Below are positions 1 through 8,960 of a stretch of DNA of 64,000 bases, piece by piece; the stretch's first letter is position 1; every line of letters starts with the position of its first letter. The position numbers and the translations under genes are program-made. The DNA is from Ailanthus altissimus. Its lineage: Eukaryota > Streptophyta > Magnoliopsida > Sapindales > Simaroubaceae. The stretch covers positions 17,452,501-17,516,500 of the forward strand of contig OX327705.1 of assembly GCA_946807835.1 (NCBI GenBank), given 5' to 3'. A model generated the notes under the pieces. That model did no database searches. It was given only the letters and a program-made list of their open reading frames with translations, and was not told the origin of the DNA.

Positions 1-430
1 ATGCCACCACTTATTGAAGCAAGTAGACTAGCTTATTAGAATTGATACGTGAATGAGTTTATGGCAAACTGAGAAGAAAGAAGTTGAAGAATTTTTCTAT
101 TTTTGTAAGTTTTGTCAAAAAAGAAGAAAGGATTATTTTGGGTTGGAGAGAGTATAAGCGAGATCAAGAAAGCAAATAAGATTCTGAGTCCTTAGGTCAA
201 AAGATAAGGTGAATAGAAAAAGTGACTTTTAGAGTATTTATAATAAAGCTATAAGCATCCATATGCCAGTTGTAGGGATGAGAATGTCACTTACATTTAT
301 AAATATATGACCGCTAAAACATTAAAAAAAAGTCCGAAAGTCAAAAGTTAAAATTGGACATATGGTGTCTAGTTGAAAGTAAAAAAGTGTGTCCTATAAG
401 TCTTTCCCTCAAAACGACACGCTCCCTCAC
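1..430. other. Unassigned AT-rich flank
   Basis: No open frame of useful length and no motif I recognise. It lies just upstream of a purine-rich run followed by a TG start, so it may be the decayed internal 3' end of an LTR retroelement that begins left of the window. This is inference only. Confidence 0.2.
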
Positions 431-604
431 TTAAGGGGGGATATTTGTTGGGCCTATTCTTAACAGGCCCAATTAGCCCGCACAATATTAGTTTGAGTTC
501 TTTATTTAGTTGAGCCAACCTGTGTAAGTGAGCCTAAAAATTTAAGTTAGAAAGCCCAATTCAGCATTCAGATCCACTATTCAAGCAGGTAACCCCATAT
601 CCAT
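431..604 (+). repeat. Possible polypurine tract and LTR start
   Basis: TTAAGGGGGGATATT (431-445) looks like a polypurine tract. It is followed at 446 by TGTTGGGCC, a typical LTR 5' end. The first bases of the putative LTR form a hairpin (TTGGGCCT ... AGGCCCAA). No matching second LTR is in the window and the right end is not definable, so this would be the 3' LTR of a plus-strand element truncated by the window edge. Confidence 0.3.
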
Positions 605-1148
605 TAAGTCATAAACTTTCACAAACGAGTTATGGAAGTTGAAAAAAAGATGAAAACAAATCAAATTATGAATTTGAATTTTATTTTAATTGATGAATTT
701 TAATTCAACAAGAATAAGGGTTTCATTAAAGAGTGGACAATTCTTACTTAAACCCTTCTATTCATTATCAATGGGATGAAATCTACTGAAATAAGCCTAA
801 AACATGATTGAACTTTTATGACATTACATATTAGGAAGGATTCAAATTTTTACCATATAAAAATTGCTCAATGCTCTATTGAGGGATTCATTCATAATCA
901 ATACATTCACCCGAAGTACATACAATCATAGCAAACCATTCTTATTTGTGCATACAATTTTCTACACGCAAGCATTATCTATTTTGTTTTTTATAAGCAC
1001 TGGCTAGAGCATTGAAGTATTTTTTTCTTACAAAAGGATGGGGGCATTTTCATCAATCGAACGAGTAGTACAAGAGTAAAAAAAGTAATTGATTATAAAG
1101 ATTCTGAATTAGGAAACTTCAATCACTATAACCAATATACTTGAGACA
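605..1148. other. AT-rich stretch without recognised features
   Basis: I see no gene, no long repeat and no structural RNA signature between the possible LTR and the target-site duplication of the next element. Confidence 0.5.
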
Positions 1149-1166
1149 ATATAGTTTGTTGCTATT
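1149..1166. repeat. Left target-site duplication of retroposon
   Basis: ATATAGTTTGTTGCTATT here matches ATATAGTCTGTTGCTATT at 2,385-2,402 with one mismatch. The length of 16-18 bp is typical of LINE-type target-primed insertion. Confidence 0.7.
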
Positions 1167-2384
1167 TTTTTTTTGAAAGAATGATTTCATATCATATCAT
1201 TAAATATCATCAAGATATTACATCAATTACCTTTGATACACCGATCAAAGAAATAACAAGATAAAATAAGTACATTTTGAGACCACTTGAGTCGAAACTC
1301 TTCCGAAGAAGAGTAGAAGTCCTACCTATATTAGGTAAGAACAAATACGGACTCTTTCAAAAGAAAGAGATAATGACCTTTCCGAAGAAAGGGTTAACTA
1401 ACCTTTCCGAAGAAAGGGATAAACTGACCTCGCATAGGAGAAAAATGCGAATCCCTTAAACAAGGGATGAATTATTAAGAACTAAATTAAATAAAAACCC
1501 CATTATTAAAAACCGACAACAAAGGCCGCCACAACTGGATGCTTGAGAGAGGAAAAACGAAAGCAACAATCCAAGAGGCGGTCACCGCATGAATCAAAAG
1601 CTTTCAACATCCAGGAGCTGGAAAGGAGCAGAGTTATGGATATCAAGACATCATCAGCGGCGGATGCCACACCATGTGCCGACGAGCTGCAGTGACCGAA
1701 AAGGAGCCGCAACACCCGGTGACCAGACACAAAGGAAAGCTGGCAGAGGTGGCTTGAAAATTGGCAGGCCTATGAGTCGACAGAAGGGAGGCTGTGCAAT
1801 GGTGTTGTTCGGCGAGAGGAGTGACAGGTGCGCCATTGAAAGGAGTCGGAAAGGTTTTTTGGTATGTTGCGGCTGACACATTGGCATGTCAGACGGTAAA
1901 GACAATCGAGAGACAGCTTCAACTATCGGCCTTCACCCGTACCCACTATCCGGCTCCATTCGTTTCTCATAAATATCACCTTCATACTACCCCATCCATA
2001 TCACAGCTTCGGATGCACTCTTCCTCCACCATCGTCGGCGGCAGCCCAATAGCATCGCCATCTATACCAACTCTGGCACCTGAGATAATAGACCTTTGTC
2101 ACGGCCACCATTGATGAAGATAACGGACCTCTGCGCGGGGAGCTCTCACGGTCTCGACCACCATTGCTAAAGCACTTCTGTGCTGAAACTTCTTAGGGCG
2201 TCGAATGGCAACAAATGTCGAAACTCGCCAGAACCAAAGTTGGTGTTATGAGGGGAGTCTGTCAAAATCTCTGAACGGCAAAGGAAACGATTATGTCCAC
2301 TGGAGAGGAGCTGCAAGCTTTGAGAGAGTTTTTGTTTTAGGGTTTTAAAATGTAACCACTAACCCCTAACTTTGTTATTGTGTC
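1165..2384 (-). mobile_element. Non-autonomous retroposon with A-tail and target-site duplication
   Basis: A T-run at 1,165-1,174 is the poly(A) tail of a minus-strand insert. The insert is flanked by an 18-bp near-perfect target-site duplication, so both ends are well defined and the length is about 1.2 kb. The body (about 1,500-2,340) is more GC-rich than its surroundings. It holds only short interrupted frames (for example 1,506-1,730 minus, 74 codons), none with a recognisable reverse transcriptase or endonuclease domain. The 3' untranslated part (1,175-1,470) is a string of hairpins. The structure fits a deleted L1-type LINE, or a non-autonomous or chimeric retroposon mobilised by one. 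I do not recognise the body. Confidence 0.65.
1203..1468 (-). repeat. String of nine short hairpins at the retroposon 3' end
   Basis: Perfect or near-perfect stems occur at 1,203-1,219 (AATATC/GATATT), 1,231-1,250 (CTTTGAT/ATCAAAG), 1,297-1,314 (ACTCTTC/GAAGAGT), 1,323-1,337 (TACCTA/TAGGTA), 1,352-1,369 (CTCTTTC/GAAAGAG), 1,377-1,392 and 1,402-1,417 (CCTTTC/GAAAGG, CGAA loop), 1,431-1,449 (CGCAT/ATGCG) and 1,451-1,468 (ATCCCTT/AAGGGAT). The stems differ in sequence, so this is not simply a tandem repeat. Three of them share a CGAA loop. Confidence 0.75.
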
Positions 2385-2402
2385 ATATAGTCTGTTGCTA
2401 TT
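2385..2402. repeat. Right target-site duplication of retroposon
   Basis: Matches 1,149-1,166 with one mismatch and marks the 5' end of the minus-strand insert. Confidence 0.7.
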
Positions 2403-2738
2403 GATCGGTGATGTTTGTGATTGAAGGCGTTTCATCTCATCTTCTGCAATCTATCAACCTTGTTAATAAAATAAGTTAAGGAAATCATTTCACCCAATGT
2501 TGATTTAATTATATGCTTTATTGCAGATGGTTTGCTGCTGAATTAGTTGCTGAGTTTGGTTAGCATTTCATGTGTTGGAGATCGGTTAAAGATCATGGTT
2601 TAATGTATTATATGGATATGCGGCTTCTTGGTGCTGTTGTAAAATTAGTAATATGACCAGGAGGAATCTTTTGTTGTTTTTTTAACCCAGTTGGTCGTAA
2701 TATGTGAGCTTTTCATCATTATTTATAATCATATGCCT
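2403..2738. other. Intergenic, nothing recognised
   Basis: AT-rich DNA with no supported coding or repeat feature. Confidence 0.5.
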
Positions 2739-3000
2739 TAACTGAAGCCAATTTATTAAAATTGTATTTTTCAAACTGTTTATAATTTTCTAATAAAACT
2801 CTTTTAGTGCTTTTTTGACATAAAATTCAATTAATATAAGCATAGTTTTATAGTGTAGTATGATAATAATTAACTGAAGCTAATTTATTAAAATTGTATT
2901 TTGCAAACTGTTTACAATTTTGTAATAAAACTCTTTTGGTGCTTTTTTGAAATTTAAAATTCAATTAATATAAGCATAAATATAGTATGATAATAATTAT
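2739..3000. repeat. Two-copy tandem repeat, ~130 bp unit
   Basis: Copy 1 (2,739-2,870) and copy 2 (2,871-3,000) both begin TTAACTGAAGC and share most bases through TAATATAAGCAT and TATGATAATAAT. Differences are scattered substitutions and small indels, so the duplication is not very recent. No coding content. Confidence 0.7.
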
Positions 3001-3324
3001 AATGTTTTCCAACTATGCAATTCATCCTCCACAACCAAATAAAAAAAGTCATGAAACTAGATATATTCTACAACTAAAAGTAACAAAATCCTGTGATTAA
3101 AATTCTACAAATCTATTTAAATTAAAAAAGAATATTGCATATATAAGTCATGCCACCACAATTAACACATAAAATATTCTTAGAAAGTTAAAAAAAGTTC
3201 TCAAATAAAATGTTGTATAAGGACATTCATATTTTGTTGGGTATATTTATTTTATATATTATTACAATCATATAATATAAAAAGACAGCACATATTAACA
3301 ACATATAAAAAAGAAAATAATGAG
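3001..3324. other. AT-rich, nothing recognised
   Basis: Between the tandem repeat and the foldback element I see only AT-rich sequence. Confidence 0.5.
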
Positions 3325-3989
3325 TAAAGAAAAATTAAATCTGACTTGAGCATAAAAAAAAGCATGTTACGAGCATTTTTCTAAAGTTAAATAGTCCCTC
3401 TTTATGTGAGTAGTGATGAATTTATATAGTTTTAAGATTCAATTTTATACTTATAACCGCTCTCCTCGATGAGTATGATCATTGAAAAATCATACCAAGT
3501 CCTTATTGTCATAGTTGCTCAAAACTCAATATAAAAAGTATTAATTTAAAATAGTGTATAACATAATACATTTATCTTTTTTTTTTCTTCACTCTTACAC
3601 ACATTACCAAAACGAATTTTTTCAATATAAAAAGTATATAATTTAAAAAGGTGCTAATCCTTAGTATGTGTATGAAAATAAAGAAAAGAAGAGAAAAGTA
3701 ATATTAGTAGTGTGTGTAAGAGTGAAAAAAAAAAGAAAAGAAAAAAATGTATTATTTTATATACTATTGTAAATTATATACTTTTTATTTTGAACTTTAA
3801 GCAATCATGATAAAGAGGATTTGGTATAATCTTCTGATGATCATGTTCATTGAACAGAGCAACAGTAAGCATAGGGTTGAATATTTGAATCATATAAATT
3901 TGTCATTACCCACACGAGATGAGGACTATTTAACTTTAGAACAATACTATTAACATGCCTATTCCATGCTCAAGTCAGGTTTGATTTTT
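3325..3989. mobile_element. Foldback element with ~280-bp inverted arms
   Basis: The left arm (about 3,325-3,606) and the reverse complement of the right arm (about 3,706-3,989) align over nearly their whole length. Shared stretches include CTGACTTGAGCAT near the outer ends, CTAAAGTTAAATAGTCC, and CACTCTTACACACA near the loop. The loop is about 100 bp (3,607-3,705). There is no coding capacity. The structure fits a Mutator-like MITE or other foldback element, but a target-site duplication could not be made out, because the right end abuts or overlaps the CACTA-like terminus at 3,990. Confidence 0.65.
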
Positions 3990-4029
3990 CACTTTTACAA
4001 AAATGGCCTTCACTGACGCTAAGTTAGCA

Positions 4030-4380
4030 TTAGTGAATGGTTTCATTGACACCACTTCAAAGTATCAGTGTTGCTCGAGACAAAAAATTACTGACACTAT
4101 ATATAGTGTCAATGAATTACTGATACTATGGTATCAGTAATTTTCTGATAGTGTCAATGTTACTCGAGACAAAAAATTACTGATATTATACATAGTATCA
4201 GTAATTTTCTGACACTATAGTATCAGTGATTCTCTAACACCATGGTATCAGCGAATTACTGATACTATGGTATTAGTGAATATCTGACATCATGGTATCA
4301 ATAAATCTTTGACACCATGGTATCAATAAATCGCTGATACCATAGTATCAATAAATCGCTAATACCATAGTATCAGAGAT
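4030..4380. repeat. CACTA left subterminal palindromic repeats
   Basis: More than ten degenerate copies of a ~22-bp unit of the form CTGATACCATAGTATCAGTAA. Each copy is itself close to palindromic (TGATACyATrGTATCA). Subterminal arrays of this kind are the usual transposase-binding regions of CACTA elements; that role here is inferred. Confidence 0.65.
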
Positions 4381-4914
4381 TTTGTATTTAAATTATTGGA
4401 CTAAAATTTTAAATTTATTTATAAACTACAAATTCATACATAAATACCACATTTAAATAAATATAAAATTATTTATTTATAAATAAAATTATATTTGTCA
4501 AACCATCCAAACCAAGTTTAACAAACTATACAAAGCATCTCAAACTAAATCTTAAAAGATTGAGATAATTACATAAGCATATTTGCTAAAATCATTAAGC
4601 TTTAATAAATTGCTAGCATTATGCACAAAAGACTTGCAACAATGATGAATGCGTGTGTGCCAAGTTCACTGGCATCTCTTATGGACAATTAGATAAGATT
4701 TTCTGTTGTGTTTAGTTGCTTATTCTCAGCAAGAAATCCTTAAATATTGACAGGTGATTAAGCTCTCCATAAGGACTAGAATGCAATGACTTGGATTCTT
4801 CCAACCTGCAATTTCTCCATATGTGTTTTGAGCTTAAAAAACAGAAGTAAACTAACACAGCTACTTATTTTTTAAATAAAATTGTATAGATATTACATGG
4901 AACACAAAAATAAA
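4381..4914. other. CACTA interior, nothing identified
   Basis: AT-rich. Short open stretches on the minus strand around 4,640-4,830 could be another captured fragment but match nothing I can name. Confidence 0.4.
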
Positions 4915-5759
4915 TGTTAAGGGAGGGAACACCCTTCTCCCTTTTGAGATTAGGTTAAAGCGAAGAACCTCAAGTTCAACTTAAAACCTTAACCTTCTTG
5001 CGTAGCGGAATAACCTGTTAATCAAGTAAAATACCAAGAATCCAAAGCAGAATATAAAAGTGCACAACATAATCTTACGTGATTCGGCCAATTGCCTATG
5101 TCCATAGTGGATCCAAGGATCCTAGCCTCTCTTATTAGCTCCCTAGAGATTTTACAAGGAAAACCCATTGAAGAACCCTCAAAAGGACCTAATATTTAGT
5201 GAACCCTTGCTTTACCACGAGCAATGATCACCTAAACGATGGTTTCACCCTAGCGCACACAAGCACTTAGTGTCTACCCAGTTCTTCCCATTTTTTAGAG
5301 TCTCTCTTAATGCTTAATCTAAAATAAAGGGTTTACAGTGTTTATATAGGGTGTATTTTGTGCCTAATAACCCTATTCCTTGTTGGAGTAAGAGTCTACT
5401 TATTTTAGAAGTCCAAAACTTCCCAAAACTTGAAATCCAGATCAAAAACGGCTTTCTGACGTTTTTGACCCTGCGACGCTCATCCCTGAATGCCGCGGTG
5501 TTGGCTATTATTAGGCCCATCGCCGTGGCATTGAGGACCCAGCCCTAAACGCCGCAGCGCTCGGCTGTGGTCCATTCCTACGCATTGTTTTTGTTTCTTT
5601 CGAGTTTTCGAGTCCCGTTTTGCTTCCCCTTTCACGTCCCACATATCTTAGACTTCTCAATACGTGTCCTACACATTCTAGACTTCTCATGACTCTCTAC
5701 TTTGATATTCATCTCAATTTTTGTCCAACCAAGATTGTTGAATCACCAATTTTTCAACG
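4915..5759 (-). repeat. 3' LTR of the 4.9-8.1 kb copia element
   Basis: About 845 bp, ending in TG/CA on the minus strand except that the minus-strand TG start has changed to CG at 5,759. A purine-rich tract (minus strand GAAAGAAGGGTT, about 5,760-5,771) lies just upstream, as expected for a 3' LTR. It contains a GC-rich block around 5,455-5,570. Confidence 0.8.
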
Positions 5760-6080
5760 AACCCTTCTTTCATTCAAAATCTTCCAAATAAGAAGATTTC
5801 GGGATCCGATCCACACCAATGCTCTATTACCTAGAGTTGAGTCTAGTTAAGTCTCCACCAAGACTTAACTTTGTGCCTTTGGTCTCCAAAGACATTCGTA
5901 CACATTGCATAGGGTATAGATGCGTTGTACTCATTTTCAACCCTCATCACCTTGGTGAGCATGGTTTGGATGTCGTCTAGTAGTCTGTATTACCCCAACA
6001 CCTCGCGTTGGACCATTCATGGCCATCCTAATAAGCACATAAAGCCCTGCATTGTACTTCTCACCCTCAAACCTTATATG

Positions 6081-6395
6081 TTATTTCTTTACCCTTAGTT
6101 TTCCTTTTTCCACTCTAACCAAATACCCTTCTTCATCGAGCTTGCTTAGGGATATCAAATTCCTCCTCAATTTAGGAATATGCCTTACACCATGTAAGCC
6201 CTTAGTTTCTCCACCTTGCATCCTCAGCCTTATGTCACCAACTCTCATGATCTCACAAGTCATGTCATTTTCCATTAGAGCTTTACCTCTCTTGGCTTTA
6301 TAGTTGGTAAATATTGATCTTTCGGGACATATATGGACGCTGCACCTCGAATCTAGTATCCATTTGCCAGCGTATTTTTTCCTTGAAGCTACCAA
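6081..6395 (-). pseudogene. Copia protease region fragment
   Basis: The minus-strand frame contains KWILDSRCSVHICP, matching the plant copia protease signature WxxDSGCSxHM with the catalytic-region Gly replaced by Arg (DSGCS to DSRCS). It is followed by the conserved stretch VRHIPKLRRNLISLSKLD typical of this polyprotein. The frame ends at a stop after about 104 residues and the rest of pol is missing, so it cannot encode a working polyprotein. Confidence 0.8.
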
Positions 6396-6608
6396 TGTTT
6401 CTACAACTTTGGTATCTTCCTTAATACCAATTGCAGTTCACCCTCATTGGCTTTTCAATTTCAGACAATCATTCACAAAGTACCATTCCTTATTACAAAG
6501 GAAACACTTCTTGGATCTCCTCCTTGATTGGTTGCTCTTCCTTCCTTGTGCAAGCAATGCTGCTCCACTCTTAGATTCAGATCTCTTTGTTAATTCTTTT
6601 AAGTTTAG

Positions 6609-7159
6609 TCATGCCTTAATGTCATTCATCGTTAAAGACTCCTTACCATACAACAACGTATCCACAAAGCTCTCATAACTCTTTGACAACGAACTTAATA
6701 GGATAATGACCTTGTCTTCATCCTCAATCTTAATGCTCAGTTGTTCAAGACTTATGATGATCTTGTTAAACTCATCAATGTGAGCTCTCAATGAAGATCC
6801 CTCATGCATTGTTAATTAATGTAGTTTATTTTTCACAAAAAGTCTATTTGCAAGAGACTTCTACATGTATAATGCTTCGAGTCTCTCCATAGCCCCAAAG
6901 TGAATTCTTCATCATCAACTTTCCTTAATACTTTGTCGCTTAACGCCAGGATTATGGTACTGTGAGCACTTTTCTGAATCGTGTCCCAATCTTTCTGTCC
7001 GAACTTTGAGATTGTCATCTCATCGTTAGTTAAGGAGATGACTTCCTCCAAGGTTGAGTCTAATCATTCCTTCACTAGTAGAGCCCTAACCTTCTTCCTC
7101 CAAAGATTGAAGTCATTCATCTTATTGAACTTCTCTATTTCTTGCTTGATTACAGTCAT
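6609..7159 (-). pseudogene. Broken copia gag
   Basis: The frame starts MTVIKQEIEKFNKMNDFN at 7,159 and reads through copia gag features (NLWRKKVRALL, then HIDEFNKIIISLEQL further on). An in-frame TGA near 7,054 replaces the conserved Trp before LDSTLEE. A frameshift and stop near 6,833 separate the two gag halves (7,051-6,833 and 6,809-6,609). The RNA-binding zinc knuckle that should follow is not recognisable. Gag would form the particle and package element RNA; this copy is non-functional. Confidence 0.75.
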
Positions 7160-7196
7160 GGTTTAAATACCCCAAGTGTTTATTATCGAACCTTTA

Positions 7197-7208
7197 GCTC
7201 TGATACCA
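7197..7208 (-). other. Primer-binding site, initiator Met tRNA
   Basis: The minus strand reads TGGTATCAGAGC three bases inside the 5' LTR. This is the standard plant copia site complementary to the 3' end of initiator methionine tRNA, and it is intact here. Confidence 0.9.
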
Positions 7209-7211
7209 GTT

Positions 7212-8084
7212 TGTTGAAGGAGGGAACACCCTTCTCCCTCTTGAGATTAGGTTGAAGCTAAGAACCTCAAGTTCAACTTAGAACCCTAACCTCCTTATGC
7301 AGTAGAATAACCTGTTAATCAAGCAAAATACCAAGAATCCAAAGCAGAATATAAAAGAGCACAACACAATCTTACGTTGTTCGGCCAATTGCCTACGTCC
7401 ACGGTGGATCCAATGATCCTAGCCTCACTAATTAACTCCCTAGAGATTTTACAAGGAAAACCCAATGAATAACCTTCAAAATGACCTAATATTTAGTGAA
7501 CTCTTACTCTACCACGAGCAATGATCACCCAAACGACGATTCCACCCTAGCGTACACAAGCACTTATTGTCTACCCAGTTCTTCCCCTCTCTTAAAGTCT
7601 CTCTTAATGCTTAATCTGAAATAAAAGATTGACAAGTGTTTATATAAGGTGTATTTCTTGTCTACTAACCCTATTCCTTGTTGGAGTAAGAGTCCACTTG
7701 TTTTGGAAGTCTAAAACGTTATAAAACTTGAAATCCAGATAAAAAAATGACTTCCTAACACTTCTGGCGTTGTGATGCTCATCCCTAGACATCGCGGCAT
7801 TGGCCATTATCGCGCCCATCACCGTGGCGTTGAGGACCCATCATTGCAGCGATGGGCTTCTGGTTTAGGGGCCGCGGAGCTCGACCCTAATGCCTTCTGG
7901 TGCATTTTCTTCGCTTCATTCGCGTCTTTGAGTCCCGTTTCGCTTCCCCCTTTGTGTCCCACACGTCCTATACTTCTCTTCTCTATATGTGTCCCACACA
8001 TTCTAAACTTCTTGTGACTCTCCACTTTGATATTCATCTCAATTCTTATCCAACCAAAATTGTTGAATCACCAATTTTTCAACA
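7212..8084 (-). repeat. 5' LTR of the 4.9-8.1 kb copia element
   Basis: About 873 bp, starting TGTTGAAAAATTGG and ending CCTTCAACA on the minus strand. It aligns along its whole length with the 3' LTR with scattered differences, so the insertion is not recent. Confidence 0.85.
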
Positions 8085-8214
8085 ATAACTATTTATCATA
8101 AGTACATGCTAAATGCAGTTATTCTAAGCAAATTGACATAATAAAGTGAAACATATTTTAAATGAGATATAATAAACATTATACATGCTAAATGTAGTTC
8201 CAAACCCAAAAGGA

Positions 8215-8690
8215 TGAAAAAGGAGCCCTTATTCATATTCTAAGGCTTTAAGTATCATCTTCAACTATAAAGAAAAATGAAAAAACAAAATCAAATTATT
8301 CAATAAGCAATTTGAAAAAAATAATAAGCCTCATATGGATTGAAATTTGTTACAATAGGCAGTGTTATCAAAATAGCAAATGACGAACTTTCATTCTAAT
8401 GGATATTAGAATATATAAAAGATACAAATTCTTAACTAGTTAGCAAGAACGATAGGAAGAAAAATATGTATAAGCTTCAAAAGAACTAAGTTTGAAATTA
8501 GATATAATGCTATAGTTAAATCACCATAAAATGGGATACACATGCCATAGTTGAATTACCAAACAATGGGGATATATATATGCCTAAGATATACCTTTTC
8601 AAAGTCCTTGACAATTTTGTTTCTGGCATAGAATTTTCCTTATACTCCATCCACAACTCACCTATTTCCTTGGCTGCATTTTGCAGATCA
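8215..8690 (-). pseudogene. Captured fragment of an HDDC2-type HD-domain nucleotidase gene
   Basis: On the minus strand, 8,690-8,595 reads AAKEIGELWMEYKENSMPE and then, after a one-base frame change, KIVKDFEK, ending at a splice-donor-like AAAAG|GTATAT. After a gap, 8,258-8,215 reads MILKALEYE followed by a stop. Together these match the C-terminal part of plant HD-domain proteins of the HDDC2 family (5'-deoxynucleotidase type), where ELWxEYE, VKDFDKVEMILQALEYE is conserved. The HD metal-binding part is absent. It lies inside the CACTA-like element on the same strand as two other captured fragments. The frame change and stop make it non-functional. Confidence 0.6.
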
Positions 8691-8879
8691 GATTAACCAG
8701 ACATGAAATAATATTCCATCTTCAAGCAAATTAAAAAAAAAAATTCTAAGCTAATGCTAGAGAGAACAAAAAAGAAGCACATCTTTCCCCTCTACGATAA
8801 AATAATGCATATGTAAGCTTCAGTTCATATAATAGAAAAGAATTTTGAGTTTTTCTCATATCTTTGTTTCAAGAATTTT

Positions 8880-8960
8880 GAATAATCTAATTTAATTTTT
8901 TCTTTTGTCTTTGTAATTGGAGATGATACTTCAAGCCTTAGAATATGAAAATGGTAAAGG
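8880..8960 (+). repeat. Inverted second copy of the HDDC2-like exon
   Basis: The plus strand reads EMILQALEYENGK. This exon and the preceding intron tail align with the reverse complement of about 8,215-8,310. The two copies therefore form an inverted duplication about 600 bp apart. Confidence 0.55.

Larger units (their letters stand above)
4915..8084 (-). mobile_element. Deletion-derivative Ty1-copia retrotransposon (gag-protease only)
   Basis: Two LTRs in direct orientation (4,915-5,759 and 7,212-8,084) enclose a 1.45-kb interior. A primer-binding site complementary to initiator methionine tRNA lies next to the right LTR, which makes it the 5' LTR and the element minus-strand. The interior codes for a broken copia gag and the start of the aspartic protease region, then stops. 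Integrase, reverse transcriptase and RNase H are absent, so the element could only move with help in trans. Flanking bases ATAAA (left) and ATAAC (right) are a plausible decayed 5-bp target duplication. The host site lies inside the CACTA-like element. A solo LTR of the same family is at 42,460-43,279. Confidence 0.85.

Noticed and set aside
1506..1730. 74-codon minus-strand frame in the retroposon as a coding gene
   Set aside because: No similarity to LINE proteins; overlapping frames of the same size exist on both strands in this GC-rich part.
4640..4830. MADS-box gene fragment (FLAENKQL-like reading on the minus strand)
   Set aside because: The resemblance is limited to a few residues, with stops and frame changes around them; not enough to name a family.
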